Source: Motacilla alba alba (lineage: Eukaryota; Chordata; Aves; Passeriformes; Motacillidae). From it: a DNA stretch of 64,000 nucleotides. The stretch lies in assembly GCF_015832195.1 (NCBI RefSeq), contig NC_052017.1:76819801-76883800 (forward strand), written 5' to 3'. Below, piece after piece: positions 36,901 through 50,307 of this stretch. Every line of letters begins with the position of its first letter. The stretch's first letter is position 1. Position numbers and translations under genes: made by a program. The notes under the pieces are model-generated. The model did no database searches. It had not been told where the DNA came from and was given only the letters and a program-made list of their open reading frames with translations.

Positions 36901-39646
36901 AGAATGAATATCACCCTTCTTCTATGCCCATCTGATCATGGGCAATCACTTTGTAATGGAAAAATATTAATTAGGTAAGTCTCAGACTCTTTTGTTTAAT
37001 TCTTTCTTTAATCTGTCAACCACTTATTTTCAAATTGCAAAACACCAGAAAAATGTTAAATAAGCATAAGAGAATTGTCCCTTTAAATGATAGATTGCCT
37101 TCTATGTTAGATCTGCCTTAAGGTAATTTGCTTCAGTGACATTGTGCTTGATCTGTTTTGACATTAACAACTTTCAGCAGTGGAAGAGGAGGCTCACTCT
37201 TTGAGCAGCAGAGAGCCATATGGTACCATCATTTTTTTTAAGCAGAACTCTGCATTGAGCTAAATAAGCTGCTCTGTGTAAAACATTGACACACTTATAT
37301 ACAGTATAAGCTGAATATATTTTCCAGCATGTTATCAATGGTTCTCAGCACAAATCAATAAGGACACATTGAAAACTGTTTATGAAATAATTTTGATTAC
37401 CATATTTTATATCAGTGTTATGCTTTATGGTATTTGGCCCTTTATTACCTCATTTTTTCTAAGAAAATTAACATTAGAAATCTATCAGGGTTTAAGTTTG
37501 TTTTCTCTGAATTAAGACTATATTAACAGGTATATTCTTAAGTGATAAGGAAATGTTACATGCTATGCTCCTGTAAAGTAATGCAGAATCAGAATAAAGG
37601 AATAAATCCTTATTCTTTTACTGTAGGTTTTTATTTGACAGTTCTCCAATAACAAAGAGTTCCTACCTGACCTGTTATACTATGCCCTTCTATTATAAAA
37701 GGCAAATAAGGAACTGCAACCCCAAGGTTAAATGAAAGCAATTTCTAATACAATATCATATTTATTTATTTTATAAAGCGATGGTTATAACCCTATCTGG
37801 AATAATATTAATATTTTATGGCATCTAATAGAACATGAAAATTTCTGCAGTATTAGTGAGAATTTCTTTATACATTTATTGTATAAAACCATTTTTTCAA
37901 TTTAAATTACTCATGGGTGATGCTTGAGTAGTCTAAGTAGTGTCACCACTAATAAATGTGCAACATGATGTTAATGGCAAAATTTTAATATTGTTACAAA
38001 AATTAATTGGATTATTCAACTTTCCAGTCACTGCTGGCAAATGTCTACTTGTTCAGAAACCACAAAATATAATACTGATATAATACTAATACATTGTTTT
38101 TGATTATTTATTTGGAAAATATTTAGTCATTTCTGATGGCATTACTCTGAAAGTAAAAGACCCTGCAGATTTTCCCTCTTAAGCTAAATACTAAATATTT
38201 ACATTCCTTGATTCTCTCAAACCTGTATTTTCACATACTAACATAATAAATTAATTTCAAGACATAGACAGAATAAAAAATATTTAACTTGTTGAATCAA
38301 GAATACCCGTCAACTTTTCATAGCGGAATCCAGGTGCTCTTGTGATAACAAAGCAAGATTTAGAATATATTTCAGATTGGCTGCTCTTCCAGAGCTATCA
38401 TACACTTATTGTGTTACATTCCTCGAAAATTGCCCTTCCTACATTTATGACAAAATGTATACTGAATGTCATAGAAAAATAAAAACGTTTTCTGTAGTAT
38501 ATTTGGCACACATGAAAACATAATGCAAAGCCATACTACAATTTCAACTCCATTCTGTGAAAAGAAATAAAACCCAAGTCAATTAATTATTTCCAGGATG
38601 TCCAATCATGGTGGAAAATTTCCTGGTTACTAATTAGAGGAAAAGATTTACTTTTCCCCTTGGAGTTTATTAATACAGTACATTATTTTGGTTTCTCAAT
38701 ATAATTCTTACACATGCAAAGTTACATCGTACAGTGGCATTTCTCACTAACACATAGAGTGACACAGTCATATTCATCAGTCATGGTATGTAACAAGCTT
38801 TTTTCCTTCCTCTTGCAGCTTGATAGGGCCAACATTAAAATCAGCTACATAAACATGTAGTTATGTTCTATTATCTGCAATTGTGTTGTAGGAACCTTCC
38901 TACATCTCTTTGTTAACTTGATAAAATATCTGTGTTTAACTACAGCTAGAAAGAAAAAATATTACCACTTGAACTAAAACCCGAGTTTTGCTTCAAACAT
39001 GCTCTTTTTTTCTAACCAGAAAAGACAATCAAATGTTTTTAGAGGTGCTTTTATTTTAGGTTTTAACTTAATTAAATACTTGGGTTAAATAAAATAAGCA
39101 TATCCATATGACTTCAATGGATGCTGAAAAATTCTAAAGGTCTTTCACTGACTACCAGTCAAAGATAGTGATGGCATTCCTGAGGTATGAAACTAAAACT
39201 GCAAGACACAGGAAGAAGCAGGGGAAACTAATAATCAACATTTTCAGAATTCCTCCAACTTAAAAAATCCCTAGTGGAATTAACCTTTAATACATGTCAA
39301 ATATTCACCTCTAGAAGGAAAATAGAGGATTAAAGATGAAGCATACTGCAAAAAATATATGCAGAATATGAAAGGCAACAGCACTAACCTTGAATATAAT
39401 GTCACAGTTTTAAGATTTAACAACCTGACTCAAAAGCAGTGAATAACTGTGAGATTATTACTTTTCAAATTATTAACTGTTTAAATACAAACACTGACAT
39501 TTCATTTTTTGGATAGAATCTCTAAGCATAATTGCGAGCATAAAAGTTATTGTACAAAAATGCCATATCATTTCCTTAAAGAAAGGAATGCCTTAAAATC
39601 AAAATCTTTCTGAATAAACAAGAAGTTGCTATATAGAAGATAGTGA
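33978..39646. other. AT-rich non-coding DNA, 5.7 kb without recognised repeats
   Basis: No gene was recognised. From about 35650 to 39640 there is not even a 60-codon frame on either strand, which fits very AT-rich sequence. The 70- and 67-codon plus-strand frames at 34881-35093 and 35418-35621 have no motif. Conserved regulatory elements could be present but cannot be judged from one sequence. Confidence 0.55.
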
Positions 39647-40059
39647 AGGGCCTTGAGGGGAAGCTGTATGAGGTCACTTGGTCTGTTCAGCCTGGAGAAG
39701 GCTGAGGGGAGCCCTCATTGCAGTTACGACTTCCTCCAGAGAGGATGAGGAGAGACAGACACCGATGTCTTCCCTGGGGTCACCAGTGACAGGACCCAAG
39801 AGAATGGCCTGAAGTTGTGTCAGGGAAGTTTAGGTTAGGTATTGGAAAAAGGCTCTTTACCCAGGTGATGGCTGGGAATTGGAATGGGCTCCCCAGGGAA
39901 GTGGTTACAACACCAGCCTGTCAGAGTTCAAGAAGCGTTTGGGCAGTGCTCTTGGGCACATGGTGTGGCTTTTGGGGATGATCCTGTGAAGGGCCAGGGG
40001 TTGGATTTGATGATCCTTGTGAGTTTCTGCCAACTCAGCATATTCTATGAGTCTGTGAT
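39647..40059 (+). repeat. CR1 LINE 3' end, well preserved
   Basis: This is a collinear CR1 3' segment of about 410 bases. Landmarks are TGGTCTGTTCAGCCTGGAGA, CCAGTGACAGGACCCAAGAG, AATGGCCTGAAGTTGTGTCA, CTCCCCAGGGAAGTGGTTAC, AGAGTTCAAGAAGCGTTTGG and TTGATGATCCTTGTGAGTTT. It ends in octamer-like ATTCTATGAGTCTGTGA. It covers the last part of ORF2 and the 3' UTR and is 5' truncated. It is the least diverged CR1 in the window, hence probably the youngest. The 118-codon plus-strand frame at 39884-40240 is CR1 sequence read out of frame into flank. Confidence 0.9.
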
Positions 40060-42439
40060 ATTTGAAGGATGCACTGTGAAGTTAATTTTGTTAAACCCTG
40101 GTAAAGTTCACTTATTTATTTATCTAAACTGTGGAATAAAAATCTCAGGTATGCCATTTCAGAAAAAAAGACTAGTTACCAGGGGTCCAAAGAACCAATT
40201 TTCCAGTCATATTAAACCTCCATGTCTGAAAAACATTTAAGAGCACATACATACCTCCCTATTGATACATGGGTCTACCAAAGGTGCAACCAGTGAAGCA
40301 CACAAAACAAAGGGCTCAAATAAACCTGACAGGAAGAATTGCAAGTTAAAAAAAAAAAAAAAAAGTGTTTTAGGATAAATGTCTTTTAACCATAGCCAGA
40401 CCCTAAGGAAATATGTTTTAAATTATACACATTCACATCCTCGTATTTACTTGTACTTTTTTCCAAAGAGCACTCTGCTGCAATATAAGGAATTCTCAAA
40501 GTGAGAGTCATATTCTGTTCCCTGAACGTGTGAACTGAACTTTTATTTATCTCTCTTCAAACATAATTTTGAACTATCCCACAGGGTTTCTAATACATAT
40601 CTACATAAACAATGGTTAGAGCTGTGAAAATAGCAAAGCTCAAAATAAATTTTACATTTTCCAGCTACCTGAAGTTGCATTATCCATTTAAAACTAGCTC
40701 CCAAAACTCCTTTTACGGCCAAGAAAAAGACATCATTTCTCAAAGACATTTGATGTCCAGGATAAGTAGAAAAATTTTCTGCCTGAAGTTGACATTTCTT
40801 CTCACCTAAGTAAGGACTTAGGCATTTCAATAACTAGTGACAAAATTTTAGAATATTTGCCAAAATTGTAGGTGAGATGAATGGTAGGCTTTGAAGGTGA
40901 TGCCAGAGTGTTGGTTTTTGCTTAATAACTAGAAAGAAATGGATCCTGAATTCATCTTCTCTCTGCTTCACAACAGAGTCTATCTGTGGAATAATCATAG
41001 TTCACACATATTAATTTTTAAAATACATTACAGTTATACCTAATGCTCTGCATGTGACTCTTAAACTGGCAAAAGAAACATCTTGCACACTTTTCCATTG
41101 CAGAATAGTGTCTGTTAAAGTGTTAACTCACTTGAAGAAAGTTATCCTGGTAAAATTTTGTGGACCTAAAATTAGAAAATTACATTCTAGCATAATATAT
41201 TCCAACAAAAAGTTAAATTTTAAGTATCTTCACTTGTTAGGTTCCAAAACAATGGAGTTCAGATTGAAATACAACAAAAGAAGAAGGTGCTATAGCTTAT
41301 GAAAACTGCTGGCAGTGGCATGGTATTACATTATTTTACAAAATTTTTTAGTCTGTCAATTTATTTCTGTATGAACACAAGGCCTTAATCAACCATGTTT
41401 GAGCCATTAATTTCATATTCTTAGAGATCCACAGCAAATTTCAACATATATTAACATAGCATCAAATTGCACCGATATTGCAGTTTGCATTCTGAACAGC
41501 AAGTTTAGATTTTTCTTGCCTTTCTGTTTCTTGAACTGGATAATATATTTAGGTAACACATACTGAAATGAGAGCTATGTTTTGTTTAACATTGTAACTT
41601 AAATACAAGTCTCACAAAAAGGCCACAGTAATTATTTACATCTTCACTAATAATGACATACGTTTAAACATTTTTCTCATGAAGCATGTTTTTCATTAAC
41701 TACATTTTTTTGCATAAGAAGACTAACATCTGTTCTTTTCTCCTGAAATTTACATAGTTGCATGGCAACTGAGACATGACTGTCCCTCAGTGACTATGCT
41801 TGGTAAACTATTCAAAAATTACCTCATGCCAAAAATTGACTGAAACATTAGCCTTCTGTCACATACAACTGCTACGCAATTATGGATACAGTTACAACTC
41901 CTAACAGTGATCTGTGGAAAATTCTTCCTTTTAAGACATCCCTTCTTCTAGGAGCAGCCAGATGAATAGTCTAAGTCTTTGACTTACAAAAAAGTGGTAA
42001 TTCTGTCTCTTTTTTTCAGAAATAATGCATTAAGAGGTCCTTACTTTTTCTGCCATAGAAAATATTTTCCTATATAGCTGAAAACACAGAGCACTGCAAC
42101 TAGTTACTTGATCATGATCAGTGCATCAGCTGAATGGCACGTAGTCAGAACAGATTTCTGTTTTTTGAAACAGAAGCTGATCCCTCTGTTCTTTTAGGTT
42201 TTGGAGCCCAGCCGAGTCAGGACTTGTAACATGGCTCACCCCATTCTGCAGAGTGTGAATATTTACTTGTTCACATACTATGTAGGCAGTTTCAGGATGA
42301 AGAATGGATGAATAATTAATCAAAACATTGGAAAAATGGGACAGGAGGGGTTTTTTTAGTAAAGGAAGTTAACATTAGCATGTCAGATCACCAAGGGAAT
42401 ATGGAATTCAACATAATTTCAAAAGGAGTGAATAATATG
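40060..42439. other. AT-rich non-coding DNA
   Basis: No gene was recognised. An A run sits at about 40348-40364. Opposed frames of 95 codons (minus, 40543-40830) and 65 codons (plus, 40612-40809) overlap each other and show no motif. Confidence 0.55.
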
Positions 42440-43145
42440 ACAAATTTTGTTATTGATGCTAAGCTACTAAAGGTAAATCAGGATCAAGGGAAGAATTTCA
42501 AACTTTTTTGTTAATAATTACAGATTAATTTTAAATAAATGTCAGATGCTGTCCATTGGATATGTTACATATAAAAAGGTGCTCTTTTGACTGACAGCTC
42601 AGATGAAAATTTAGAACTATAATAGATAGATATAAAATATTGTCTTACTATTCAGAAGCTATCAAAAATAATCATTTTAGAGCCAGAAGCTGTTGAGAAA
42701 GAAGAAGGAAACAAGGGGATTTATGACACACTATGAATCCATGGTTCAGTAGCATCCTGATTACAGTGCTGTTATGGGTACTGATCCCCTACCTCTGAAA
42801 AAGGATTCAAAGGAATTTTTGAAGATGTACAGAGAAGGGATTACAAGAGTGACTTGAAATGGCTTGTGTGCACTGAACAGTGGAAATGGAAGAACAGATG
42901 AATAAAGGAGATATGAAACAGGTCTTCATGGTCATGAGGGGCAATGAAAAAAGTAGAAATCCATTTTTCACTGTCAGTTCCAAAAAAAGAATTAGGTGGT
43001 ATCAGATGAAACTAATGGATGGCAGTTACAAACAAAAGTCTTCACATGATGGATAAGTAATCTGGAAAACAGCCAAAGGGGACTGAAGGCAACAAATTCT
43101 TTTAAGGGTTGCAAAAGCAATTTGATTTTTTCCTCCAAGGATTTG
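42440..43145 (+). repeat. Very old CR1/L3-like LINE, ORF2 C-terminal half
   Basis: A heavily diverged but collinear series of landmarks spans about 700 bases: GTTATTGATGCTAAGCTACT (the region after the catalytic ADD), AAATGTCAGATGCTGTCCAT (compare GTGATGCACAT), GAATCCATGGTT, GTACAGAGAAGGGATTACAA, TTTTTCACTGTCAGTTCC, AAAAGAATTAGGTGGTATCA and GATGAAACTAATGGATGGCA. The last two match the ancient CR1/L3 form (AGAACTAGGGGTCA, then GATGAAATTAAT) better than young avian CR1. There is no open frame. It is probably the oldest identifiable element here. Confidence 0.6.
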
Positions 43146-46100
43146 TTCACTGAGGGCTACTGAATACAAGGATACATACTCCGGTGTGTTTGGAACACGT
43201 ATTGTGGTGAGCAAAATAGAATCAACTTGGGGAAAATTATTTTAATTTATCACCAATTAGAAATTGAGTTGGGTAGTCAGAAGCAGGTAAACAAAGCTCT
43301 CCCCTTCTTCCCAGGCTTGACTTTATTCCTTTACTCCTGAATCCTCTACCTTCTTTCCCAGAAACAAAGCAGGGATGTGATCAGGAATGTGGACTGTGGT
43401 CACTCTGTAAGAGCTCTTCTCTGACATTCCTTCCTCGTCACGATTTTCTCTGCTCGAGCATGGCATCTTCTCACAGGCTAGAATTCTTCATGAACCTCTG
43501 CAGGCTGGGCTACAGTCATTCAGTAAAAGACTGGCCCAGCTTGACTCCCAACGGGCTGCAGTTCCTTTAATTTTCAAAATATTTCAAGTGTATCTTTCAA
43601 GTGTTAAACTGGAAAGGACCTTTCTCTCTTCTCCAACAGGTGATATTCTCTGTTTTGTAAGGCCAACTGCTTAGTCAGCCAACCTAGATATTAAGGCTAC
43701 CCTAAATTATTCATACTTCAACCAGGATCTAGAACACAAGTCAGAAAAATTCTGAAAGTTTTTCTTAAAAAACCAGAAACCATGAGAGGTTTTATCCAAC
43801 CCTCAATTTTGGTTCCTGTATGGTTACAGCTTTTACTTTTTTCCATGTTAATCAAAACTTGTGTTTCATTTCTCTACATAGAAACATCTGTAAACTCAAT
43901 TAAAAAGACTGAAAACTATATGAGACTCAATGATAATATTGAAATAGCATTAGTACATATTTTTCAGTTTGAGGATGGAGGGCCTTAAATATCTTCTTTT
44001 GGGTTGTGGCTTTTGCAGAACCACAGGGATAAAAACAGAAATACTTTCTAATCTTTGGTAAGATTAGGGGAAATAAAGAAATGCCTGTATGAACAGAAAA
44101 CCCACCAATATTAATTATGAAGCATTTTTTTAAAAATTGACTTAATTCCCAGTACAAATGCAAAGCTGAAAGGCCCATAGAGATTTTGAGTTGCTTTCAG
44201 TAGCCTTCCCGAGTCACATTCTCACTTATAGTACAGAAATAGAATGAAAGAGTAGGAAACAAAAACGGGCTTACTGAAAAGTGCATCTTGCCATAAACAT
44301 GATGGTTTCAACAGGCTGGCAGGGCAACTGAAGTCCCAAGCACTACAGAATTCCATTTCAAAGCTATTAAGTGAGAGTTATCTTTTCTTCTCTGTTGATC
44401 TTTGCATCTGCACGCAATTGCATTTACAAACTGTACCCCAGGCTTCCTCTTCACCTTCTCAGTTCCTTTCTACCACACACAAAGTATTTGGAGAAGAAGG
44501 AAGGGAGAAACACAGCTGACACAGAATAATGTTTCCTCTTCTGCAACCCCACTAGTGGCTTCCATAGCCATAGACCATACCAGTGTTGAGCACAAAATCC
44601 GTAGCTGATCCCACACTTTTAGTAAGATCACCTTAGATATGAGGTGCATGTTCCCATGCTGATGAACTCTCTCCCACCTTTTAAGCACACGTGGATTAAT
44701 CTCATGAGTTGCTCATTCAGGATTTGATTGAACACACACACACTTTTCCATCAGCTGGAGGAAGGATCCTTTGACTGGGTTTTGACCTGAAATCTAAGGC
44801 AAATCTCTTTGTTCAAATCTCTTTGTTATCTGAAGTTGATTAATTTCATTATTGATTGCTGCAGTTTGTTTACCACAGCTACAATGTCACAGGTTAATTC
44901 TACTTGCTGTAGTCTTGATGCCGTATCTCCTAAATTATTGACTTTGTGCATGCTACTCTTTCATTTTGTGTATTTACAGTAATAAATCTTCAACTTGGTT
45001 TAAAAATAAACAACACAACACTGCTTAAGTGATTTAAATGTCACTCCAAGGGAAAAAGCTTACAACTACCACAAACCTTTCCCCCAAAGTAATGTTACTT
45101 TCTAGTATGCTTAGTACCCCATTTGCTTCAGAGGCTACAGTCTGTTTTACAAAAAAATAATTTTCTTGATACTTACATGACTGTTGTAATAAAGTGTAGT
45201 TAAGTTCTTCAAAATTCTCCCAAAGACCTCCAACCTGATCATACTCTGCTTTGTCTGAGTATTTCTTGAAATTCATGAGGATCCCATGGCTGTAATCTTT
45301 CTGCTCTCTATGTGTCCTGTCTTAAAGCTTGTTCTACTCAAGACCCATGTTGTGGGGGCAAGGAAATGTGCCACTTGGAGCTGATGTCACTAAGCTGAGA
45401 CAATCCTGCACTAAAGTAAGCTGGATTCTGAACTTCTGTAATTTGCTATTTTCATTTCTGTTAAAATGGCAATGAGTGAGTATTTAATCACACAGTGCTT
45501 GATGTAAAGATTATAGATCTTTGTTAAGCCACAAAAATAAGAATTCCTTATTTTTAAGTGTTTAGTGAATCAAAAAATGTTGGCAGCAAAGGGAAGCTAA
45601 GCTGCTTATTGTGTTTTTAGATAATAGAATGATGCATATATGTCCTGAATATCATTGCTTTTATATGCCATTCTGATTTCTTTGCATTCAAAAAAGTCAT
45701 GCTGCTACACATAGCTTAAGAAAATGATGTAATTACATCCCAGGATTTACATTGTCATATCAGTCAAGAGTCACCACAAAGAGCAGTTAAACATCATCTT
45801 TGACACGTCCACAATGTATATGTACAAATGCCTACTTTCAGAAAGAATCATCCTAATGTAGAATTTCATTACACACAGTAACAAGCTGCAAAGTCGCAAA
45901 AATTTATATGTAGACATTTTACCTAACATGTTGATTTCACAAACTGTCTGTAAAGGTCTCTGCTGGAGGTATATTTAAAGTCACATTGCAAAACAATTTA
46001 ACACAGACTGTTACAAATAAAAGTTTAAGAAATTACATAGGACTCCATTTTTTCATGAAATGTTTACTTATTAGTAAAAGATTTCAAATACAATTGAATC

Positions 46101-46229
46101 AAAAACATATATTTCATTTTCAGATTTGTCTACTTGGCCTAAAACGGTCAAGGATCAGACAAAATAAAAGATCCCAGAAAATATACAGTATAAACATTCA
46201 AGAATAATTAACCAGACATGTGCTTCTCA
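43146..46229. other. AT-rich non-coding DNA
   Basis: No gene was recognised across 3.1 kb. Frames are 83 codons or shorter (minus 43927-44178, minus 45034-45276) without motif. A short AC run lies at about 44734-44745. Confidence 0.55.
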
Positions 46230-46470
46230 TGGCAGCAGGCTTCTCCAGCAGCAGACCCATGGGCCCCGGGCTGGGCTGGATCACAGATGGTCTGGAGCAC
46301 AGGCAGTCAAACCAAGGATCCTCAGCAAGGTCTTAGGAGTCCTGGCCAGGGAGGAGCAAACATGTTTTCAGTAAAGAGTTTCTAGCACAGCCTCTTCATG
46401 CTGTGACTGGTAGTTTTCTTTTCAGCAACAGCTTTCTCCCCAGAGCTCCTATTGGAAAAGCTGGACATGA
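46230..46470. other. GC-richer patch, unclassified
   Basis: Composition rises abruptly around GCAGACCCATGGGCCCCGGG. It has no open frame of note and no LTR or LINE landmark that I know. Its edges fade after about 46470. It may be an old retroelement fragment or retrocopy remnant; nothing seen decides between these. Confidence 0.35.
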
Positions 46471-47380
46471 AAGCAGTCATTTCCAGAAAGCATGGAATTT
46501 TTGAAGATGTACTGGGAAAAATAAGGGCTTTGATTCATCCTATGGAGTTGGATGATTTTTTTTAAGGATTTATATAGTTGTTGAAAAATCTTAACACACT
46601 TAGAAAGGGACTAAGAAATGAGTTAATACTGATATAAAGAGAATGACCACTATAGAAGGAAAAAAAAAAACCTATAAACTGTGCAAGTCGTATGAGATAA
46701 AGAATTAAAGACACTGATTTTCTTTGAGAAGTATTCTGAAAGCTAAGTCGTATTTATCATGTGTTCTGATTTAGAGAAGTAAGTTACTGAAGTCATATAG
46801 CAATTGGACTGGCACTATTCAGGGCATTGGCAGACCAGATAAAGTAGGATGAATGTTCTCTTCAAGCTGCTATTTTACCTGCTTCATTAAAAATTAATAG
46901 ATTGTCTCAGATGAATAATCCCCATAAATGTTTACTGTATTTGTGTACTCACATGGGAGAGTACCTTTACTCATTTTCTAAGCATATCTATTTTGTACTT
47001 TCCAAAGGCCTATTTTGTCTCCAGAAAAGTCATCCATTTGGCTATACCAAAGCTATATACTTAAATTCTACCATTTTAATCCAAAATTGGGGTGACTTTT
47101 TCAGATATATGAACATATAAGTATACAATAGTTAAAAAAATCTGTTCTAATATTTTGCATACTTTTATGAGTATATTTGTCCAAAAATTTTAGTTAAGAA
47201 AATATAATGTCATCTGTCTTCCAGACCTCTCATTTCCTTCAGTTTACGTAGAGGCTTCAAATTGTTTTTTGTGGTTTTTTAGAGCTCTAAACTTGCTATG
47301 AACTCTTATAGTCTCAAATGCCTTGAAATCCATTTAACAGCATATCTGACCCTCTTGGCAGATTTCAGAAAGAAATTTTA
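46471..47380. other. AT-rich non-coding DNA
   Basis: No gene or named repeat was seen. The only frame is 72 codons on the plus strand (46902-47120) without a motif. Confidence 0.5.
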
Positions 47381-47900
47381 GGTATTGGAATGAGAAAGTG
47401 TGGAGTGGGGAACATTGCACCCATAACACCCGAGGTCTTCTGCAGGGATAAAAATCTCTGTAAATTATTCTTTCCTAAACAAAATATTAGAGGAACAGAA
47501 TAAAAGCAAATGCATCCTAAAGTTCATTGATGGCTTTTTTAATAAAAGACACATGGCAGGGTAACTTCTGAAAGGAATGGGTTCAGTATCCACAACACCC
47601 AGTTTTAACATCTCATTTCTATAGCGGGTGTTTCCAGGGTGGTTTTTCCAGGCTCTCGAGTGCACTGCTTTCTGGCCCTGTCTGTCCCAGGCCCAGGGCA
47701 TCACTCCACCCTGTTCATGATCCAGACTCCATGTCATCTCAGCCCTTGGAATATAGGCACTGTCTGTGACACCTCTCAGGGCACTGAGGTGGTTCCCTGG
47801 GGCTCTCCTGGGTGAGCAACGGCAGGACCTGGCAGCCAGGACCTGTCCCACACCCAGTCAGGGGCAGCCCCAGCCCTGGCAGAAGAAAACACAAGCCTGA
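47381..47900. other. GC-richer patch with a 128-codon frame, unclassified
   Basis: The right part (about 47620-47890) is markedly GC-richer than its surroundings. A minus-strand frame of 128 codons (47465-47851) spans it, beginning MGQVLAARSC. I see no domain, signal peptide, repeat or catalytic motif in that frame, and its C-terminal third comes from ordinary AT-rich sequence. I saw no convincing exon structure. It is more likely an undetermined repeat or retrocopy remnant than a gene; if coding, it would be a single unidentified exon. Confidence 0.3.
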
Positions 47901-50307
47901 CAACTCAGGGATCGGGACTTGTCTGTCTTTAATATTTTGGTATGTGTTAGTGTTATTTTAACTGGACTAATGGAAATTCTATCTTTATTTTAAATAGACT
48001 GTTAATATGCTAATTTGCTCACTGTAAATTGCTTGCTCCCCATACCAGCAGGGTTCCAGTTTTGTCCTCAACAGGGTTCTGAATTTATCAAATGCAATTG
48101 ATTTTCTTTGATCCTCTAATTTTAAATTTAATGTAAATACACTACTGTATCTGAACATAAGTGAATGCAAAGGCTGATATCCAGCCAGCCTAACATTTAC
48201 CGAAATGGCATTCAACTTAAGACACCTCACATGGGAGTCATCTTAAAGTACCTGTCTAAATGCATATATACTTAAAAAATTCTGGATTTGTTAGGGATTA
48301 AAACAAAAAAAAAAAAATTAAACCATCCATATGGCTTTTAGAAGACTTCTGAATGCAACAAAATTAGCATTCACTAGTACTGTATCTCCTGAAAAATACT
48401 TGAGATATCACTCAGGTAAGGTACTGCAAAACTGTTGTTTATTCCACTATCCGCAATTCATAATTCAGTGCAAGAATTTTACTGCAACTCCTGTCTGTTC
48501 AAGCTAACATATAAGAACATAAATTTTTCAGGAGTAAACAATTAAAATTTTCAGCACCTTCCTCCTCCACTTGACAAATTATTTTGGTAAGAAAGAAGCC
48601 TGCAAAATTTGGCCAGCCCTAGAGTGACATCTACAGCTCAGAAATATGTGCAAGAGAAGCAAAATTTACATTCACTCATCCAGCTTTAACTAGGAAACAG
48701 GCGTGTACTAATGATGACTGATCTATGAATTTAAGATATGAAAAGGGGATACATTTTACCACAAAGTGTCCTGATGGCCAGGCATCCACAGATATACTTC
48801 AGCCCACCTGTCAATTCAACTCTTTTACCAGTAGGTTCCCAACTCTACTGTTTCCTAGCAAGTCTAGGAAGTTTTAATCTTGGAATAGGAAGAGAATATC
48901 GATTAAGTATAGCTGTGAAATAATCAGATCTGGAGAATAGAGTCATCTGATGAGTAATCTTTTTGGACAGCAAAAATAATAGAAAGGATAGACTGAGTAG
49001 GAATGTAAAAGATTCAGTGCAATTATTGTAAGACAACAAATCTTTACATCATCTTTGTAAATAAAATTCCATCACATGGTGATTGTGTAGTCTACAGTAC
49101 TGCTTCAATGATAATTAACAGAATCAAGAATTTTAAGGCCAGAAAACAAAATTTGATTTTTTTCTTCTTAATGTGGTATGCTACTTAAAAGCTATTTTAT
49201 GGGATAGATGTGTTTTCAACTCATCAAAATATGCAAATACTAATAAATTAAAAAAAAAAAAAGGTTAGTAGGCATTTATGAAAGAGGAAAGCATACAATA
49301 TTGGTTTTAATACAGAGAGTAAACAAAATAATTCCACCCTGTTGATCAGGTCAGTATTATTATTGACTAATTTGATCTGATGGTGTTTCTGGAACTGTAT
49401 ATATGACATTTTAATCCTGGAGATTAATCAACAGAATAAAATGTAGTCTTATGAAATGGATTAGCATGCTGAAAGTAAGAAGAGCTGTAAAGTTCATTAG
49501 AAGATAAGAGGTGATGATTTCAAGACAATTCATTATCTCTTTAGGCACAATAATCAATGATAATTAATTTGGAAATCTGAGTCTATTATAGGTCAACTAG
49601 CTTTGAAATATGAATCTCAAAACATTTTTTTGCTAATATTGGGTTGTGGACACTCAGTGCAGTAATTTACTTCGAGAAGATTGATAATTCTTTTGCATGT
49701 TGTTAAAACAACTTTAGAAAAAATTACCATGGCCTATTAAACCACTTTTGTAAGAAAAAATATTCCATAAATTTTCCCTTTGGAAGTTCCTTTGGCTTGC
49801 TTATTATGCTTTCAATTTTGTTAGTCTTTCAGTATCTAGAAAAGTGAAATCCTGACTTTTGTGTACCAATGATATTGTCCATGTGAGAGGATTTGCAGGA
49901 GAATACGGGTAGGAAGAATTAATTTTAAAGGTGACAGAAAAGATAGGAAGAAGAACAGGGGAAGTACCGCAATAAATAAAACATTTGCAATAGTCTTACT
50001 CTCCTTGTCAGAGAAGAACAGATGGTTTTAAAAGATTTAAATATTGTGGACATGGCAAGTCTATTCTTACAGAACATAAGCCAGAGATAAGGTGAGCGAA
50101 GGTGAGATGAAAACACTGATTCATGATGACTGCTTTGTGTCATTGTAACAACTTAGCCTTAAATGTGTATGTGTCTCTTATAATTCAGAATAGGTATAGA
50201 GCTCACTCATTTAGATGTACTCCAGTTCAAATGAGGCTGCTGCATCTATCATCTTTAAAATCAACCAAAAAATGTGAATGAAAGACAATATTTCTAGTTT
50301 TTCAATG
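47901..50307. other. AT-rich non-coding DNA
   Basis: No gene was recognised across 2.4 kb. A runs lie at about 48305-48317 and 49250-49262. The stretch 49340-49600 is unusually even AT-rich sequence with several TAATTA/ATCAAT cores, but nothing in the single sequence proves constraint. Confidence 0.5.

Noticed and set aside
39884..40240. 118-codon plus-strand frame starting MGSPGKW
   Set aside because: The first half is CR1 sequence and the second half runs into AT-rich flank; not a gene.
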